Source: Chamaecyparis obtusa (taxonomy: Eukaryota; Streptophyta; Pinopsida; Cupressales; Cupressaceae). Taken from it: 64,000 bases of DNA. Position numbers and translations under genes: made by a program. The notes beneath the pieces are model-generated. The model was given only the letters and a program-made list of their open reading frames with translations. It searched no databases and was not told the DNA's origin. The first letter of the stretch is position 1; each line of letters opens with the position of its first letter. The stretch covers positions 710,001 to 774,000 of the forward strand of contig BSBK01006398.1 of assembly GCA_027943335.1 (NCBI GenBank), written 5' to 3'. Positions 23,868 through 37,741 of the stretch are shown one piece after another.

Positions 23868-26800
23868 GCACAGTCATTTGATCACCGCCAATGACTCCGT
23901 GCTGAAGTGTCCCTCAAGGTCCCTTAAGCATGAAATCAAAAATATTTGTGGGGTCATATATCAGAGCTCATGTGAGGAAGCATGGACCCATCAGTTGCAA
24001 CGAGACCATGTTTTTGGGGCCTGCAAAAGTCTATCTCAGTTTTTGGAGATTCAAGTTCATTTGAAATCGGCAACACATTCTTGGTCGATGTCAAAACTCA
24101 TAGTGTTCCTCAACTGAAATGGCCAACATTGTGTATCTTTCCAACTATCGATCGTAGCATCAAACTGTCTATTCCAACAGCTCCAAATGGTTGGGTAAAT
24201 GCTAGTGGCAACCTCGTTCACCACCCACAGTCATTCAATCCCCACCAACAACTCTGTGCTGAAGTGTCCCTCAAGGTCCCTTAAGCATGAAATCAATGAT
24301 CTTTGTGGGGTTGCATCTCAGAGCTCATGTGAGGTAGCATAGATCCATCAGTTGCTACGAGATCGTGTTTTCGGGGCCTAGAAAATCCTATCTCAATTTT
24401 TGGAGATTCAAGTTCATTTAAAATTAGCAACACATTCTTGGTCGATGTCAGAACTCATAGTGTTCCTCAACAAAAATGGCCAACATTGTGTATCTTTCCA
24501 AATGTTGATCATAGCATCGAACCATCTATTCCAATAGCTCTAAATGGTTGGGTAAATGCTAGTGGCAACCTCGTTCACCACACACAGTTGTTCGATCACC
24601 ACCGACAACTTCATGCTGAAGTGTCCCTCAAGGTCCCTTAAGCATCGACAATATTTGTGGGGTCATATCTTAGAGCTCATGTAAGGTAGCATGGATTTGT
24701 TAGTTGCTACATGACCATGTTTCTAGGGCATACAAAAGCCTATCTCAATTTTTGGAGATTCAACTTTGTTTAAATTTGGCAACACATTCTTGGTCGGTGT
24801 TAGAACTTAAAGTGTTCCTCAGTTCAAACATCCAACATTGTGTATCTTTCCAACCATCGATCATAGCATTGAATTGTCTATTCCAATAGCTCTGAATGGT
24901 CGCGTAAATACTAGCAAAAACCTTGTTTGCCATGCATAGTCATTCGATCACCACTGACAACTCTGTGCTGAAGTGTCCCTCAAAGTCCCTTAAGCATGGA
25001 ATCAATGATCTTTGCGGGGTTGTATCTTAGATCTTGTGCAAGGTAGCATAGACCCATTAGTTTCTCTGAGATCATGTTACTGGGACCTACAAAAGCCTAT
25101 CTTCACTTTTAGAGATTCAAATTTATTTAAATTCGGCAACACATTCTCGGTCGGTGTCAGAACTTAAAGTGTTCCTTAGTTCAAATGGCCAACATTGTGT
25201 ATCTTTCCAACCATCGGTCATAGCATTGATCCATCTATTCCAAATGCTTCGAATGGCTAGGTAAATGCTAGTGGCAACCTCATTCGCTACGCATAGTCAT
25301 TCATTCCTCGCTGACAACTCAAGGCCGAAGTGTTCCCCAAGGTCCCTTAAGCATGAAATCAAAAATCTTTGCGGGGTCATATCTTGGAGCTTATGCAACG
25401 TAGAATTGATCCATCAGGTGCTATGAGAACGTGTTACCGAGACCTACAAAATCCTATCTCGGTTTTCAGATATTCAAGTTTGTTTAAATTTGGCAACACA
25501 TTCTCAATTGATGTTAGAACTCAAAGTGTTCCTCAGTTCAAATGACCAACATTGCATATCTTTTCAACTCTCAGTCATACCATCGAATCATCTCTTCTAG
25601 CAGCTTCAAATGACCGAGTAAACCCTAGTGGCAACCTCATTCGATACGCATAGTCATTCGAACCCCGCCGATGATTTTAGGCCGAAGTGTCCCTTAAGGT
25701 CCCTTAATCATGAAATCAATGATCTTTACGGGGTCATATCTTAGAGCTCATGCAAGGTAGAATCGATCTATCAGGTGCTACAGGACTGTGTTGCTGGGGC
25801 CTACAAAATTCTATCTTAGTTTTCAGCGATTCAAGGTTTTTAAAATTCGGCAACACATTCTTGGTCAGTGTCAGAACTCAAAGTGTTCCTTAGTTCAAAC
25901 GGCCAATGTTGTGCATATCTTTCAAACCGTCAATCCTAGCATTGAACCATTAGTTCCAACAGCTTTGAATGGTCAGGTAAATGCTAGTGGCAACCTCATT
26001 CGACACACATAGTTGTTAAAACCCCACCGATGACTCTGGGCCGAAGTGTCTCTCAAGGTCTCTTAAGCATGAAATCAATGATCTTTTCTAAGTCATAACT
26101 CAGAGCTCGTGTAAGGTATAATTGATCTATTAGATGCTACGGGACCATGTTGCCAGGGCCTACAAAAGTATGTCTCAATTTTCAAAGATTCAACTTTGTT
26201 TAAATTTGGCAACACATTCTCGGTCGATGTCAGAACTCAAAGTGTTCCTCAGTTCAAATGGATAACATTGCATATCTTTCAAACCATCAGTCGTAGCATC
26301 TAACCATGAGTTCAAATAGCTCTGAATGGTTGGCTAAACGCTAGTGGCAACCTTGTTCATCACACATAGTCATTCGAACCCTACTGATGACTCTAGGCTA
26401 AAGTGTCCCTCAAGGTCTCTTAAGCATGTAATCAGTGATCTTTGTGGGGTCCTATCTCAGAGCTCATGTGAGGTAGAATCAGTCTATCAGGTACTACAAG
26501 ACTATGTTGCCAGGGTCTACAAAAGCCTATCTCAATTTTTAGAGATTCAAATTTTCCTAATTCGGCAACACATTCTTGGTCGATGTCAGAACTCGAAGTG
26601 TTCCTTAGTTCAAATGGCCAATGTTGCGTATCTTTCAAATCATCGGTCGTAGTATCAAACCGTTAGTTCCAACAGCTCTGAATGGTCAGGTAAATGCTAA
26701 GGAAAACCTTGTTTGGCATGTAGAGTAGCTTGAACCCCACCGATGACTCCAGGCCAAAGTGTCCCTCAAGGTCTCTTAAGCATGAAATCAGTGATCTTTG

Positions 26801-28895
26801 CAAGGTTATATCTCAGAGCTTGTGCGAGGTAGAATCGATCCGTTAGGTTCTACGGGACCATGTTGCTGGGGCCTACAAAATCTTGTCTTTATTTTCAGAG
26901 ATTCAAGTTTTCTTAAATTTGGAAACACATTCTTGGTTGATGTTAGAACTCAAAGTGTTCCTCAGTTCAAACGGCCAACATTGCGTATCTTTCAAACCAT
27001 TGGTCTTAGTATTGAACCATCAGTTCCAATAGCTTCAAATGGTTAGGTAAACACTAGGGGAAACCTCATTCAGCACACATAGTAGTTTGAACCCTACTGA
27101 TGACTTCAGGATAAAGTGTCCCTCAAGGTCTCTTAAGCATGAAATCAATGATCTTTGTGGGATCATATCTCGAAGCTCGTGTGAGGTAGAATCGATCCAT
27201 TAGGTGCTACGGGATCATGTTGCTGGGGCTTACAAAAACTTGATTCAATTTTTAGAGATTCAAGTTTGTTTAAATTTGGCATTACATTCTCAATCGATGT
27301 CAGAACTCAAAGTGTTCCTCAGTTCAAACAACCAATGTTGCGTATCTTTCAAACTGTCAATCATACTATCGAACTGTCAGTTCTAACAGCTCTGAATGGT
27401 CAGGTAAACACTAGGGGAAACCTCATTCAGCACACATAGTAGTTTGAACCCCACTGATGACTCCATGCTGAAGTGTCCCTTAAGGTCTCTTAAGCATGAA
27501 ATCAATGATCTTTGTGGGGTCATATATTGGAGCTTGTGTGAGATAGAATTGATCCATCAAGTTGCTACAGGACCATGTTGCCGAGGCCAAAAAAATCTTG
27601 TCTCAATTTTTAGAGATTCAAGTTTGTTTAAATTTGGCAACACATTCTTGGTAGATGTCAGAACTCAAAGCGTTCCTTAGTTCAAATGGCCAATGTTGTG
27701 TATCTTTCAAACCATTGGCCATAGTATCAAACTATCAGTTCCAACAGCTCTGAATGGTCAGGTAAATGCTAGGGAAAACCTCATTCAACACACACAGTAG
27801 TTCTAACCCTACCGATGACTCCATGCTGTAGTGTCTCTCAAGGTCTTTTAAGCATGAAATCAGTGATCTTTGTAGGGTCATATCTCAGAGCTCGTGCAAG
27901 GTAGAATCAATCCACATGTGCTATGAGACCGTGTTGCTGGGGCCTATAAAAGCCTGTCTCAGTTTTTAGAGATTCAAGTTTTTTTAAATTCAGCAACATA
28001 TTCTTGGTCGATGTCAGAACTTAAAGTGTTCCTTAGTTCAAATGGCCAATGTTACGTATCTTTCAAACCATCAGTCATAGTATCAAACCATCAGTTCAAA
28101 TAGCTCTGAATGGTTGGGTAAACACTAGGGGCAACCTCATTTGGCACATATAGTAGTTCAAACCCCATCGATGACTCCAGGCTGAAGTGTCCCTCAAGGT
28201 CCCAAATGCATGAAATCAGCGATCTTTGTGGGGTCATATCTCAAAGCTCATGTGAGGTAGAATCGATCCATTAGGTGCTACGGGACCGTGTTGTCAGGGC
28301 CTACAAAAGCCTATCTCAATTTTCAGTGATTCAAGTTTGTTAATATTTGGAAACACATTCTCGGTCGATGTTAGAACTCATAGTGTTCCTTAGTTCAAAT
28401 GGCCAACATTGCATATCTTTCCAACCATCGGTCGTAGCATCAAACCATCTATTCCAACAACTTTGAATGACTGATTAAATGCTAGGGGAAACCTCATTCG
28501 GCATGCATAGTAGTTCAAACCTTGCCGATGACTTTGGGCTGAAGTGTCCCTGAAGGTCTCTTAAGCATGAAATCAGTGATCTTTGCAAGGTCATATCTTA
28601 GATCTCATGCGAGGTAGCATGGATCCATCAAGTGCTACAGGACCATGTTGCCAGGGCCTACAAAAGCCTATCTCAATTTTAAGAGATTCAAGTTTGTTTA
28701 TATTTGGAAACACATTCTTGGTCGATGTTAGAAATCATAGTGTTCCTCAATTCAAATGGCCAACATTGCGTATCTTTCCAACCGTCGGTCATAGTATCGA
28801 ACTGTTTATTCCAACAACTTTGAATGGTCAGATAAATGCTACTGACAACCTTTTTTGGAATGCACAGTCATTCAAATGACATCGATGACTCTGGG
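23868..28895 (+). repeat. 357-bp tandem array, about 14 copies
   Basis: The anchor AAGTGTCCCTCAAGGTC recurs at 23905, 24262, 24619, 24971, 25328, 25685, 26044, 26401, 26757, 27114, 27471, 27829, 28185 and 28542, with most spacings 356-358 bases. The unit has no evident similarity to the preceding 338-bp unit. 357 is 3 x 119, and two frames are mostly open within each copy (one with HSVPQFKWPTL, one with CPSRSLKHEI), yet every copy keeps stops at the same places, so the array as it stands is not coding. I do not recognise the unit. Confidence 0.95.
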
Positions 28896-29500
28896 GTGAG
28901 TAGTAGGATGAGTGCAAATATGTATTCTAGTGTTTGTCATTAACAATCACTCAGTTAGGGGACAATTAGTAGTTAGTTTGTAAAAGCATAAGGTTGCACA
29001 TCCACATCTGCCATAGTAATCTTATTAATAAAAGAACTCTTGCCAACATTAGGGTACCCTAAGAATCCTTATAGTATATTTATATATTTATGCATTCATT
29101 TCATTACTTTTATTATTATTACAGTTAATGAATTGACTGTTATTGAGGACAGTGACTGGCATTTGTAGCACAGTCAGCAAGTTAAACATACATCTATAAA
29201 CATACAAGCATAACTATAAGGCATGGGAAATTTACAAAGCAAAGACATCCATATAAACATAAATTAGTATACATCAATACACCAAACACATGAATTGCAT
29301 ACCTAAAACATAAAAAAAAAATATTCGTAAGGCATGAAGTCAAATATATATGTCTAATAATGTCATACATTGAATATATTCAATACAGTAAAACTAGCTT
29401 CCTCAAAGCCAAATGGATGTACAATGTATCACTGATACAATATACAAAAAATATGTCCACTAATGCCATATAGGCATACAATCCATATCCCTAATCTAGT
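28896..29500. other. AT-rich interval after the 357-bp array
   Basis: Non-coding. Contains TTAATAAAAGAACTCTTG near 29028, which resembles a polyadenylation region, and scattered TATA-rich sequence. It may be the 3' flank of the minus-strand gene that follows. Confidence 0.4.
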
Positions 29501-29504
29501 CCTT

Positions 29505-31857
29505 TCTTGCTAGGGGAAGAAAACAAATCTTGAGCTGTCTTCGATCGTCGCGTCGATGGAGATGCAGTGGATATCATAGTCTTTTGAGTGCACTCACTTG
29601 TCCTCTTGTCTAGAGTCTTCTATAGCTCGACCTGATAAAAAATAAAATTAGATAGAGATAACTAATATACATCAAAATTGAATTATACAATGACATAAAA
29701 TTTAATATTGGCTTACCGCTAGCAAATAGTCACTATGTTCATCCATCAAAGGTGCATGCTAGTGATCTAGAGTCATAAGTCCCTACAAAAATGATCAAAA
29801 TAATAATTAAAATACATACATGGATATCATTATAAAATTCAATACAAACTATTAAAATAACAATTAAAGTTAAGTGATCTCTTTCATACCTCAGTCAGTG
29901 CTTCAGAACTAGCTACTGCTGCAGCTACTCCACAATCCAAAGTATCATGGATAGAAGGAGGAGTATTTGATGTCAAAAGCTGAAAATGAAACCAAAAAAT
30001 TAAATTATGCAATTATCAAGATTACATATATTTTTTACAACCCTACTAATGAGTAAATGACACCTCTATGAAGGTTCCACCACGTCCTCCGGTGTGCGGT
30101 GTCAAAGTCAAAGCTCCAACATTCAACTAGTGCACATGTACATGAAAAATTATAAGATAACCATTCATATAAGAAGATACTACTGACATGTTAATTATAA
30201 TGCATTATTACATGAATACCTATGGACTCAATGGTGACCTCACAAATCTAGGTGAAAGAATGTAATCATCGTGCCTCTGGATTTTGATCATAATTTATCT
30301 AGTAATTTGGTCATTCATTAATTAATTACATATGATCAAGTAAATCCACTTAATATGCAAATAAAGATACCTTAAGGAAAGTTGCATGATGCCCTTCATT
30401 GTCTGTTGTGAATGTTGATGGTCCACCATTGCACATCTAATGCACATGCACAATAAGTTAGGATACAATTATTCATATAATTACATAATAATCAAATATG
30501 TTAATTAAATATTTTATTTGATACATACTTGTGGAATTGACGATGATGTGTAAAAGGGGACATTAGGATCAATGCCACTTCCACTACCACCACCACCGCC
30601 ATTGACACTCTTGCCTTGAATTTTCATCATAAATAATAGATACTAAATTAAATAGTTATTCTTTTCTAAATGAAATATGATCAAAGAAATTTAATGAACA
30701 TGGAAATATTTACTTGTGTGTTAATGCCAAATGTCATATTTAGAAAGCTATCAGTCATCAATCTAGAATGCTCTTCCTCTCTCTCACCAGTACCAAATAT
30801 GCACAAGCATCCACATGACTGACAAATATGCCCCCTTGAGGATTGACCATAGTCACCCTCAACTAAAGGAGTGGCACACTAAATGAGAGTCTATGTCAGA
30901 GCACTAATCATGCCTAGTGTGTCTGCCTCTACATGTTCCTTCACAACAAAAGAAATACTAACATGAGCCACCTATGGCTTTCCAATAGCAGCCCTAGGTG
31001 TGTTAGGGTCACGATGTGCCCCTGCTTAATCAAATGATGACCCCCCTCCTATACCCTAAGAATCCAGAATGTCAAAATAATTTGGCACCTCCTTGAGTAC
31101 AAACTTGCAATAGAATTTCCTCAAGAAATATATAGGAACCTCATGATTGTTACAAGGAAGCGAATCAAAGGCCATCCACCATCTCTCCCAAAAATTGTTT
31201 TTAATGTCTTCATTTATGGACAAATGAATTGGGAACCACCTTGCTGTAGTTCTAAGAGTATTTGCATCCCCTGGTTTTTTAAATAGTTGGCAAATGTCAT
31301 CTTTTGTGATTTTTTTCTTTTTTATGTCCGCATAAGATAATTTATTTGCATAATATTATTTTTTTTCTTCTCTTTTATCCCACCATAAATTAATTTTCCT
31401 ACTAACCATGCTTACAAGGGTCAAGATTGCTTCCAATGATTTTGCAAGTCTTTTCCTTCTAGGATTTGTACCACTAGAATCTTTTAACCTATTAATTAAA
31501 GATTCTAATTCTTTTTGCCCTCTTTCAATTTGGTCCATCAAATTTTTTTGTGTTCTAGGAGGAGGTTTCTCAATTGGTGGAGGCAATTGAGGTTCATTTT
31601 CTTCATTTGTTTCTTCATTTGGTTCTTCATGAGGAGACAAAGGGTTTGGTGGAGAGTTTGGTTGAGGGAGATTATTTCTTCCTGGCAATTAAAAAAACTA
31701 CATTTTAAAATCTTCATTACACAAAAAATTTAAAGAAAAACAAATTTTAACAAAACAAATTGCAACAAAACTAAAATTTTAAAACAAATAAGAGGCATGG
31801 GCTGTAAAAACACTTACCTCTTCTTCTAGATCGAACTTGGCAACATCGTGGAGCCAT
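29505..31857 (-). pseudogene. Unknown multi-exon gene of the giant element, minus strand
   Basis: Exon 1 is 31857-31818 (ATG; MAPRCCQVRSRRR) with donor GTAAGTG. The acceptor TTGCCAG opens exon 2 at 31681, which restores the frame as GRNN. Exon 2 encodes a Pro/Glu-rich segment (EEPNEETNEENEP), a Lys/Arg/Glu helical region, then ARWFPIHLSINEDI and WERWWMAFDSLP, with later stops and a CQSCGCLC cluster, ending at donor GTAAAT (30714). Further minus-strand exon candidates bounded by AG/GT: about 30615-30533 (Gly/Ser-rich), 30439-30371, 30128-30064, 29982-29890, 29784-29716 and a Ser/Thr/Lys-rich last exon near 29636-29505. I recognise no family. It faces the transposase gene from the opposite end of the element, as a second gene of a two-gene transposon might. 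Stops at 31356 and elsewhere make it a pseudogene. Confidence 0.5.
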
Positions 31858-32027
31858 TTGATCGATGGATGAACAAAAAAAATTGATTCACAAACAAATA
31901 TAATAGGGCGTGCATGCTTTAGAATCTCTTCTTCACTGAAAACATAGGTTTGAGAAAGAAAAATGAGCTTCCAAACCCGCACAACAAACTTTATAAGGGT
32001 TTTTTAAAAGGGTGTGCACCCTATAGG

Positions 32028-33197
32028 TGTTAGAAAGTAAAGTCCACCAAGATAACTGAGAGGGGGGGTGAATCAGTTATCAAATAATTATAACTTTTAT
32101 CATCTTCAACAACATTAAACCATATAAGAAATATAATTACCAACCATAGAAAGATATTCATACACAATAATACAATGACACAAGATATGTTGACTAGGGA
32201 ACCTGTTGATCAAAGAGTAAACCCCGGTGGGAATGATGCCCACAAAAGATGCACTAATATGAATATTCCTTGTGAAAGGATGGACTCTATTAGGAGTCTT
32301 ATGAAGTACATTCAGCACATATGAATCCCTCTTAGGAGATTTTGAATCCTTGTTAAGAGTTATGGAAGATAGAAGGACCCACTGCCCAAACAGGTTCAGG
32401 GTAAGATCACTGAACAAACTATCCAAATAATATTTGCATTACTCAATAGAATAATATGTTACCTCTTCTCTGACTATGCCAAGCCACACTCACTATTACA
32501 CTAGATCTCAATTTTAGATCTTTGTACTTTGCATGTCTTCCTTCACAAATTTGCTTTCATACTTAGCTCTTTTTTCACCTCATGCATACATCATCACATT
32601 TGACCACTATGTCCATTACTCAACCATATTAAAACAACATTACAACAAGGAAATACATTCCTTCCTTTATACCACACTCAAATAATTACAAATGAGTTGG
32701 CATACAATTACAATGTAAAAGTTTCCACATGCTACACCAAAATTACATAAAATTATCAGCTTCCAAATACAATAAATCTTCACTCATGTGACCTCAAAGT
32801 TTGCACTATCATCCACATCACTATCAATGTGTCTTTAGTTTCTCTTTAACTACACAAAACCATATTCCATCCTGATTAGATGATATCATCTGATTTCCAC
32901 AAACCGCTACTCAAGAACACTGCCTGAATACTGCTTCCACCAAAATGCTCATAACTTCCATGAATAAATGAATTACTATCTATGCTTTTAACCATAGACA
33001 TATAACATATCAAAGAGTATATCCTCAACATCACATAGCTCCAACTGCAATAACCTATGTGTGCTAATCCAAACTCTATCTGCTTCTCTGCAAGTCTTTG
33101 GTAAATCACTATGTTGACATCAATGACAATCATAGTCATGAATGCAACAAAAACTACTATAGAATGGCTACCAAACATTTAGCATTCATTCCTAACA
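32028..33197 (-). repeat. Copia 3' LTR
   Basis: 1170 bp, TG...CA. Near its 3' end (plus-strand left edge) are complementary 9-mers at 32051-32059 and 32073-32081 around a G7 run (C7 in element sense). Confidence 0.95.
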
Positions 33198-33212
33198 ATC
33201 TCCCCCATTGGC
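33198..33212 (-). promoter_or_regulatory. Copia polypurine tract
   Basis: Minus strand GCCAATGGGGGAGAT directly upstream of the 3' LTR, the usual plus-strand primer position. Confidence 0.85.
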
Positions 33213-33567
33213 ATTGATGGAAACATAGATGAAAAACATCCAATGTTCCAAAAATTGAATACTACAACACTACTGCTCCAAATCCTCTTCATCAATCAAA
33301 CCTTGCTTCGTTATCCTATTTAGTTCTCTCCAATAGATGTTTTAGATGGTTTTCATATATACTTCTCCTCCATTGACATCAATGACAAAAATTTCATCAC
33401 TATGTCAACAACAACTCAATGTCGAAAGACACTATTCAGAAAATACATTCACTAGAGTCCTCATGACTCAGCTCAGATACACATACTCCCCCATAGAGGA
33501 AGTACCAACATTGAGTCTAGAAGAAAGATAAGGCTCATATACCACTGTACAAATGCAACCAACTACA

Positions 33568-36500
33568 TCACTTTTCAAAATTAGGTTGGGGCATAACCCC
33601 AAGCATACCTCTCAGATACTCAAATGTATCCTTAGGCAAAGGCTTTGTGAATATATTTGTTATCTACTCCTTTGTATTTTTGTACTCAAGTTTGACTTCT
33701 TTCTTAGCAACTTTCTCTCTTACAACATGATACTTAATCTCTATATGCTTTGTCTTAGAATGTAATATAGGATTCTTAGACATACTAATTGTGCTAGTGT
33801 TGTCACAATGTATGACAACAGGTTCAAAATTTTTTATTCCAATATCCTTCAGCATTTTCTTCATCCAAATTATCTGGTTACAATTGTTTGCTATTGCTAC
33901 ATATTCTACTTCTATTGTGCTCTGTGAGATATAATTCTGCTTCTTACTTAGCCAAAAAACCAATCTTCCTTCAAGGAAAAATGCTCCACCGCTGGTGCTT
34001 TTCTTATCATCAATACTACCTCCCCAATTAGCATCTGTATATGCACATAAGGTAAAATCATCATATTTTTCATACCATAATCCATAGTCCATTATGCCTC
34101 TTAAATATCTCAGTATCCTCTTTACTACTGCATAATGTGATTCTCTAGGTTCAGCTTGAAATCTTGCTACAATCCCAACTGAATGTGCTATATCAGGTCT
34201 TGTATGAGTCAAATACTGCAATCCTCTAATCATAGATCTATATTTCTTTTGTTCCACTGTAGGAGTCTCATCTATGCTAGATAACTTATGTCCAGTCACC
34301 ATGGGTGTCCCAATTAGTTTACAATTCTCCATTCCAAATCTTTTCAACAAGTCATTCAGGTACTTTGTCTGACTTACAAAGATACCATCATTATTTTGTC
34401 TTATCTATAATCCCAAAAAGTAATTCATTTCACCAAGCATACTCATTTTAAATTCAATCTTCATTTCATCAGCAAATTTGTCACTAGCTTCATCTTCTCC
34501 TCCAAAGATAATGTCATCAACAAAAATAACTATAACCAACAAACCACTTTCAATTTCTTTTGTGTACAGATTTTTATCAGCTGTTCCTTTTGTAAATCCC
34601 AATTTTAACAAATACTTATGTAGTCTTGCATACCAAGTTCTAGGTTCTTGTTTATGTCCAAGAAAAGCTTTCTTTAGTTTACATACCATGTCTCCTTCTT
34701 GAGTCAAAGGAAAACCTTCAGGCTGCTCAATGTAGACTTCTTCTTCCAACTCTTCATTCAGAAATGCTGACTTCACATCCATCTGATATACTTTGAATTT
34801 TTTGTAAGTTTCATAAGCCAAAAACATTCTTACTACTTCAATTCTTGCAACAGGTGCAAAGGTTTCTTCATAATCAATTCCTTCTTACTATGAGTAACCC
34901 TTACATACCAATCTTTCTTTATTTCTTACTACTTCTCCTTGTTCATTCATCTTGTTTCTGAATACCCATTTAGTTCCAATAACATTCTTGTCTTTAGGTC
35001 TAGGGACCAATTCCCATGTCTTGTTCTTTTCAATCTGATCTAGTTCTTCTTTCATAGCATTAGTCCAACTTTCATCTTCACAAGCTTCACTACTAGTCTT
35101 AGATTCAATTTGAGAAATCAAACATAATTGTTCTTGTACCTTATTTCAAGTCAGAATTCCTCTTTTGATGCTTCCAATAATTTGTCCAATAGGATGATTC
35201 TTTAACAAAATCTTGCTAGGTGTCACTGTCTTAGATCTCTCTACAGATGTAGGTTCTTCAATGAATTCATTGTGGCTTTCATTCAACAAATCACTATCAA
35301 TTTCATAAAATAATTTAGTAGATCTAGTGTTAGGTTTAGGACGAGCTTCTTCATTTGATTCATAATCAAGCATTCTTTCCTAAATTTTGAACTTTTCATC
35401 AACTTTAACATTTGTACTTTCAAAAATAGTCTTAGTTCTTTTATTGTAACATCTATAAGCTTTTCTTTTCAAAGAATATCCAATAAATATACCTTCATCA
35501 CTTCTAGGATCAAACTTTCCAATATCATCATCTCTCTTTATATAACATTTTCTTCCAAAAATTATAAAATAGTTAACTGAGGGTGCATGTCCAAACCATA
35601 ATTCATAAGGTGTCTTTTCTATGTCTACTCTGATTTGTACTCTATTCATTGTATACACTACTGTGTTCACTACTTCTATCTAGAATATCTTCACCAAATC
35701 ATTCTCAAATAACATAGCTCTTGCTACTTCAGCTAGTTATCTATTTCTTCTTTCTGTAATGCCATTTTGTTCAGGTGTTCTAGGGGCTGAATACTGTCTC
35801 TTAATGCCATTTTCTTCACAAAAGATGTTAAAATCTCTAGAAGTAAATTCTCCACCTCTATCAAATCTCAAATATTTAATCTTCATTCCATATTCATTCT
35901 CAACTTTATTCTTAACAATCTTAAACTTATCAAATGCTTCAGATTTTTCTTTAAGAAATGCAATTCACATCATTCTTGTAAAATCATCAACAAGAATCAT
36001 AAAATACCTTTCTCCATAGAATCCTCTAGTCTTAGTAGGACCACTCAAATCTCTATGAACAATCTCCAGCTTCTTTTTAGATGTAAACTTCTTACTGGGA
36101 AAATAACTTCTCTTCTATTTTTCCATTACACATTCTTTGCAAATCATGTTAGTAGGCTTCATAATCTTAGGCAAATCTATTACTGCAAGTGTAGTACTTA
36201 CTTTCACAATGTTATCAAAGTTTATATGACAAAAACTTCTATTCCATAACCAAATATCATCAATATTAGTAATCAAACATGTCATCTCAGTAGGATTCAA
36301 TTGAAATTAATTACCTCTAGTTCTAGATCCAGTTTCAATCAGAGTTCCATCTTTATCCTTTATCACATAAGTTTTCTCAGTAAACCAAACTTGATATCCT
36401 TTATCAACTAACTATCCAACACTCAAAAGATTATGTTTCAATCCATCCACAAAATAAACATCATCAGTATTAGTCTTTCCATCAAGAGTAATAGATCCTA

Positions 36501-37685
36501 CACCTTTAATTAAACAAGGTGCATTGTTTCCAACTCTAACAGCTCCTCCATCATATTCATTAAACTTTATGAACTTTTTCATGTCTCTAGTCATATGATG
36601 TGAACAACCACTATCTATAATCCAATCAACTTTCTTTTCAAATTGAGAAACTAAGGCTTTTTCTTTCTTAACATCAGTTTCAGGATTCTCTTCTTTAATT
36701 GCTACAAATCCTATGTCATCATTATTCTCAGTATCACTTTCACTTAAAGTTCTTTCTATACTAGCTTCAAGATCTTCATCATTAGCATAATAACATTCCT
36801 TAGATCTTCTAGGTTTGAAATTATTTTTGTACTTTTTAACTCTCTTAGGACATTTAGATGCAAAATGACCATATTCTTGACAAGTCCAACATTTAAATAT
36901 TTTCTCACCCTCTGGTTCTCTTTTCACAAGCAAGGCAATACCTTCTTCAATATTGTTGTCTTCTTCATTTCTAGATCTGCTGCTACTAGCATAATCTCTA
37001 CTCACATTGATACTTCTTGACAAAGTAGGGAAAACACTAAGAGCACTGAATGTTGTCTCCATTCTAGGTAAGTCTCCTGATAATCTTAGGTTCATTTCTA
37101 CTACTTCCAATCTTCCAAGAAGAGTCTCTCTTGTAAAGTTTGTACTACAAGGTATAACTTGTTCAATCATCTGGGTTGTCTGCTTAAATACAAGGGTCAA
37201 TGTCCTCAAAATTTTCCATATCACTTCATTCTCTGTATTTGTTCCTCCATAAGATTTTCTACCTGTAATAATTTTTGACATTCTACCAATATAGCTTCTA
37301 ATAGATTCATCTTCCAACATTCTTATATCTTCAAATTCACATATCTAATTATGTAATCTAACTCTTTTGCATGTTCATAACCTTCAAAAGTAGAGTGTAA
37401 AGCATTCCAAATTTCATGAGACTTTTTCAAATATTTTACCTGACTGTACTCATTCTTTGGAAGGGCTGTCAAAAGTGCTTCTCTTGCAAGTATGTTACAC
37501 ATGAATAGATCTCTCTCATCAACAGTACATGTTTCAAGATTGTCTTCTTCAATGATAGTCTTATCATTCTTTGTAATCAACTAATAACCTAGTCCTAAAC
37601 ACAGTAGGTGTGTCTTCATCTTTTCTTTCTAGCTGTCAAAATTTACTCCATCAAACTTAGGGCTTTCTTTCTTGAAATTTTCCAT
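33568..37685 (-). pseudogene. Copia gag-pol polyprotein, lightly damaged
   Basis: From ATG at 37685 (MENFKKESPKFDGV) the polyprotein can be followed to a TGA near 33568. Gag ends with a CCHC knuckle (CWTCQEYGHFASKC, about 36893-36852). Protease has D-S-G (IIDSGCSHHM, about 36600). Integrase has its H/C zinc region (36290-36115), then HRDLSGP and an EQNG-type motif. RT carries F-V-D-D (about 34515) and a TKWVF / [11 protein letters not shown] core; RNase H has YTDANWGG (about 34040). Order PR-INT-RT-RH defines Ty1/Copia. About a dozen in-frame stops, including two TAG at expected Trp positions in gag and one at a Gln after LLSVG, plus a frameshift near 37320, disable it. All catalytic motifs remain readable. 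Confidence 0.95.
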
Positions 37686-37725
37686 GGATCTCCTTAAGTT
37701 GTTAAACTTCTTTTTCAAGGACCTG

Positions 37726-37739
37726 CCACTCTGATACCA
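37726..37739 (-). promoter_or_regulatory. Copia primer binding site (tRNA-iMet)
   Basis: Minus strand TGGTATCAGAGTGG, two bases inside the 5' LTR. The first 11 bases match the standard initiator tRNA-Met complement. Confidence 0.9.
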
Positions 37740-37741
37740 AT

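Noticed and set aside
23868..28895. Repeat protein encoded by the 357-bp array
   Set aside because: Although the unit is a multiple of three, each copy keeps stops at the same positions in every frame.
21961..28895. CRISPR array
   Set aside because: Contiguous 338- and 357-bp satellite-like repeats without short repeat-spacer structure, in a eukaryotic plant-like context.
31408..31733. Plus-strand frames of 60 and 72 codons
   Set aside because: Opposite exon 2 of the minus-strand gene, which has a frame-consistent splice junction.
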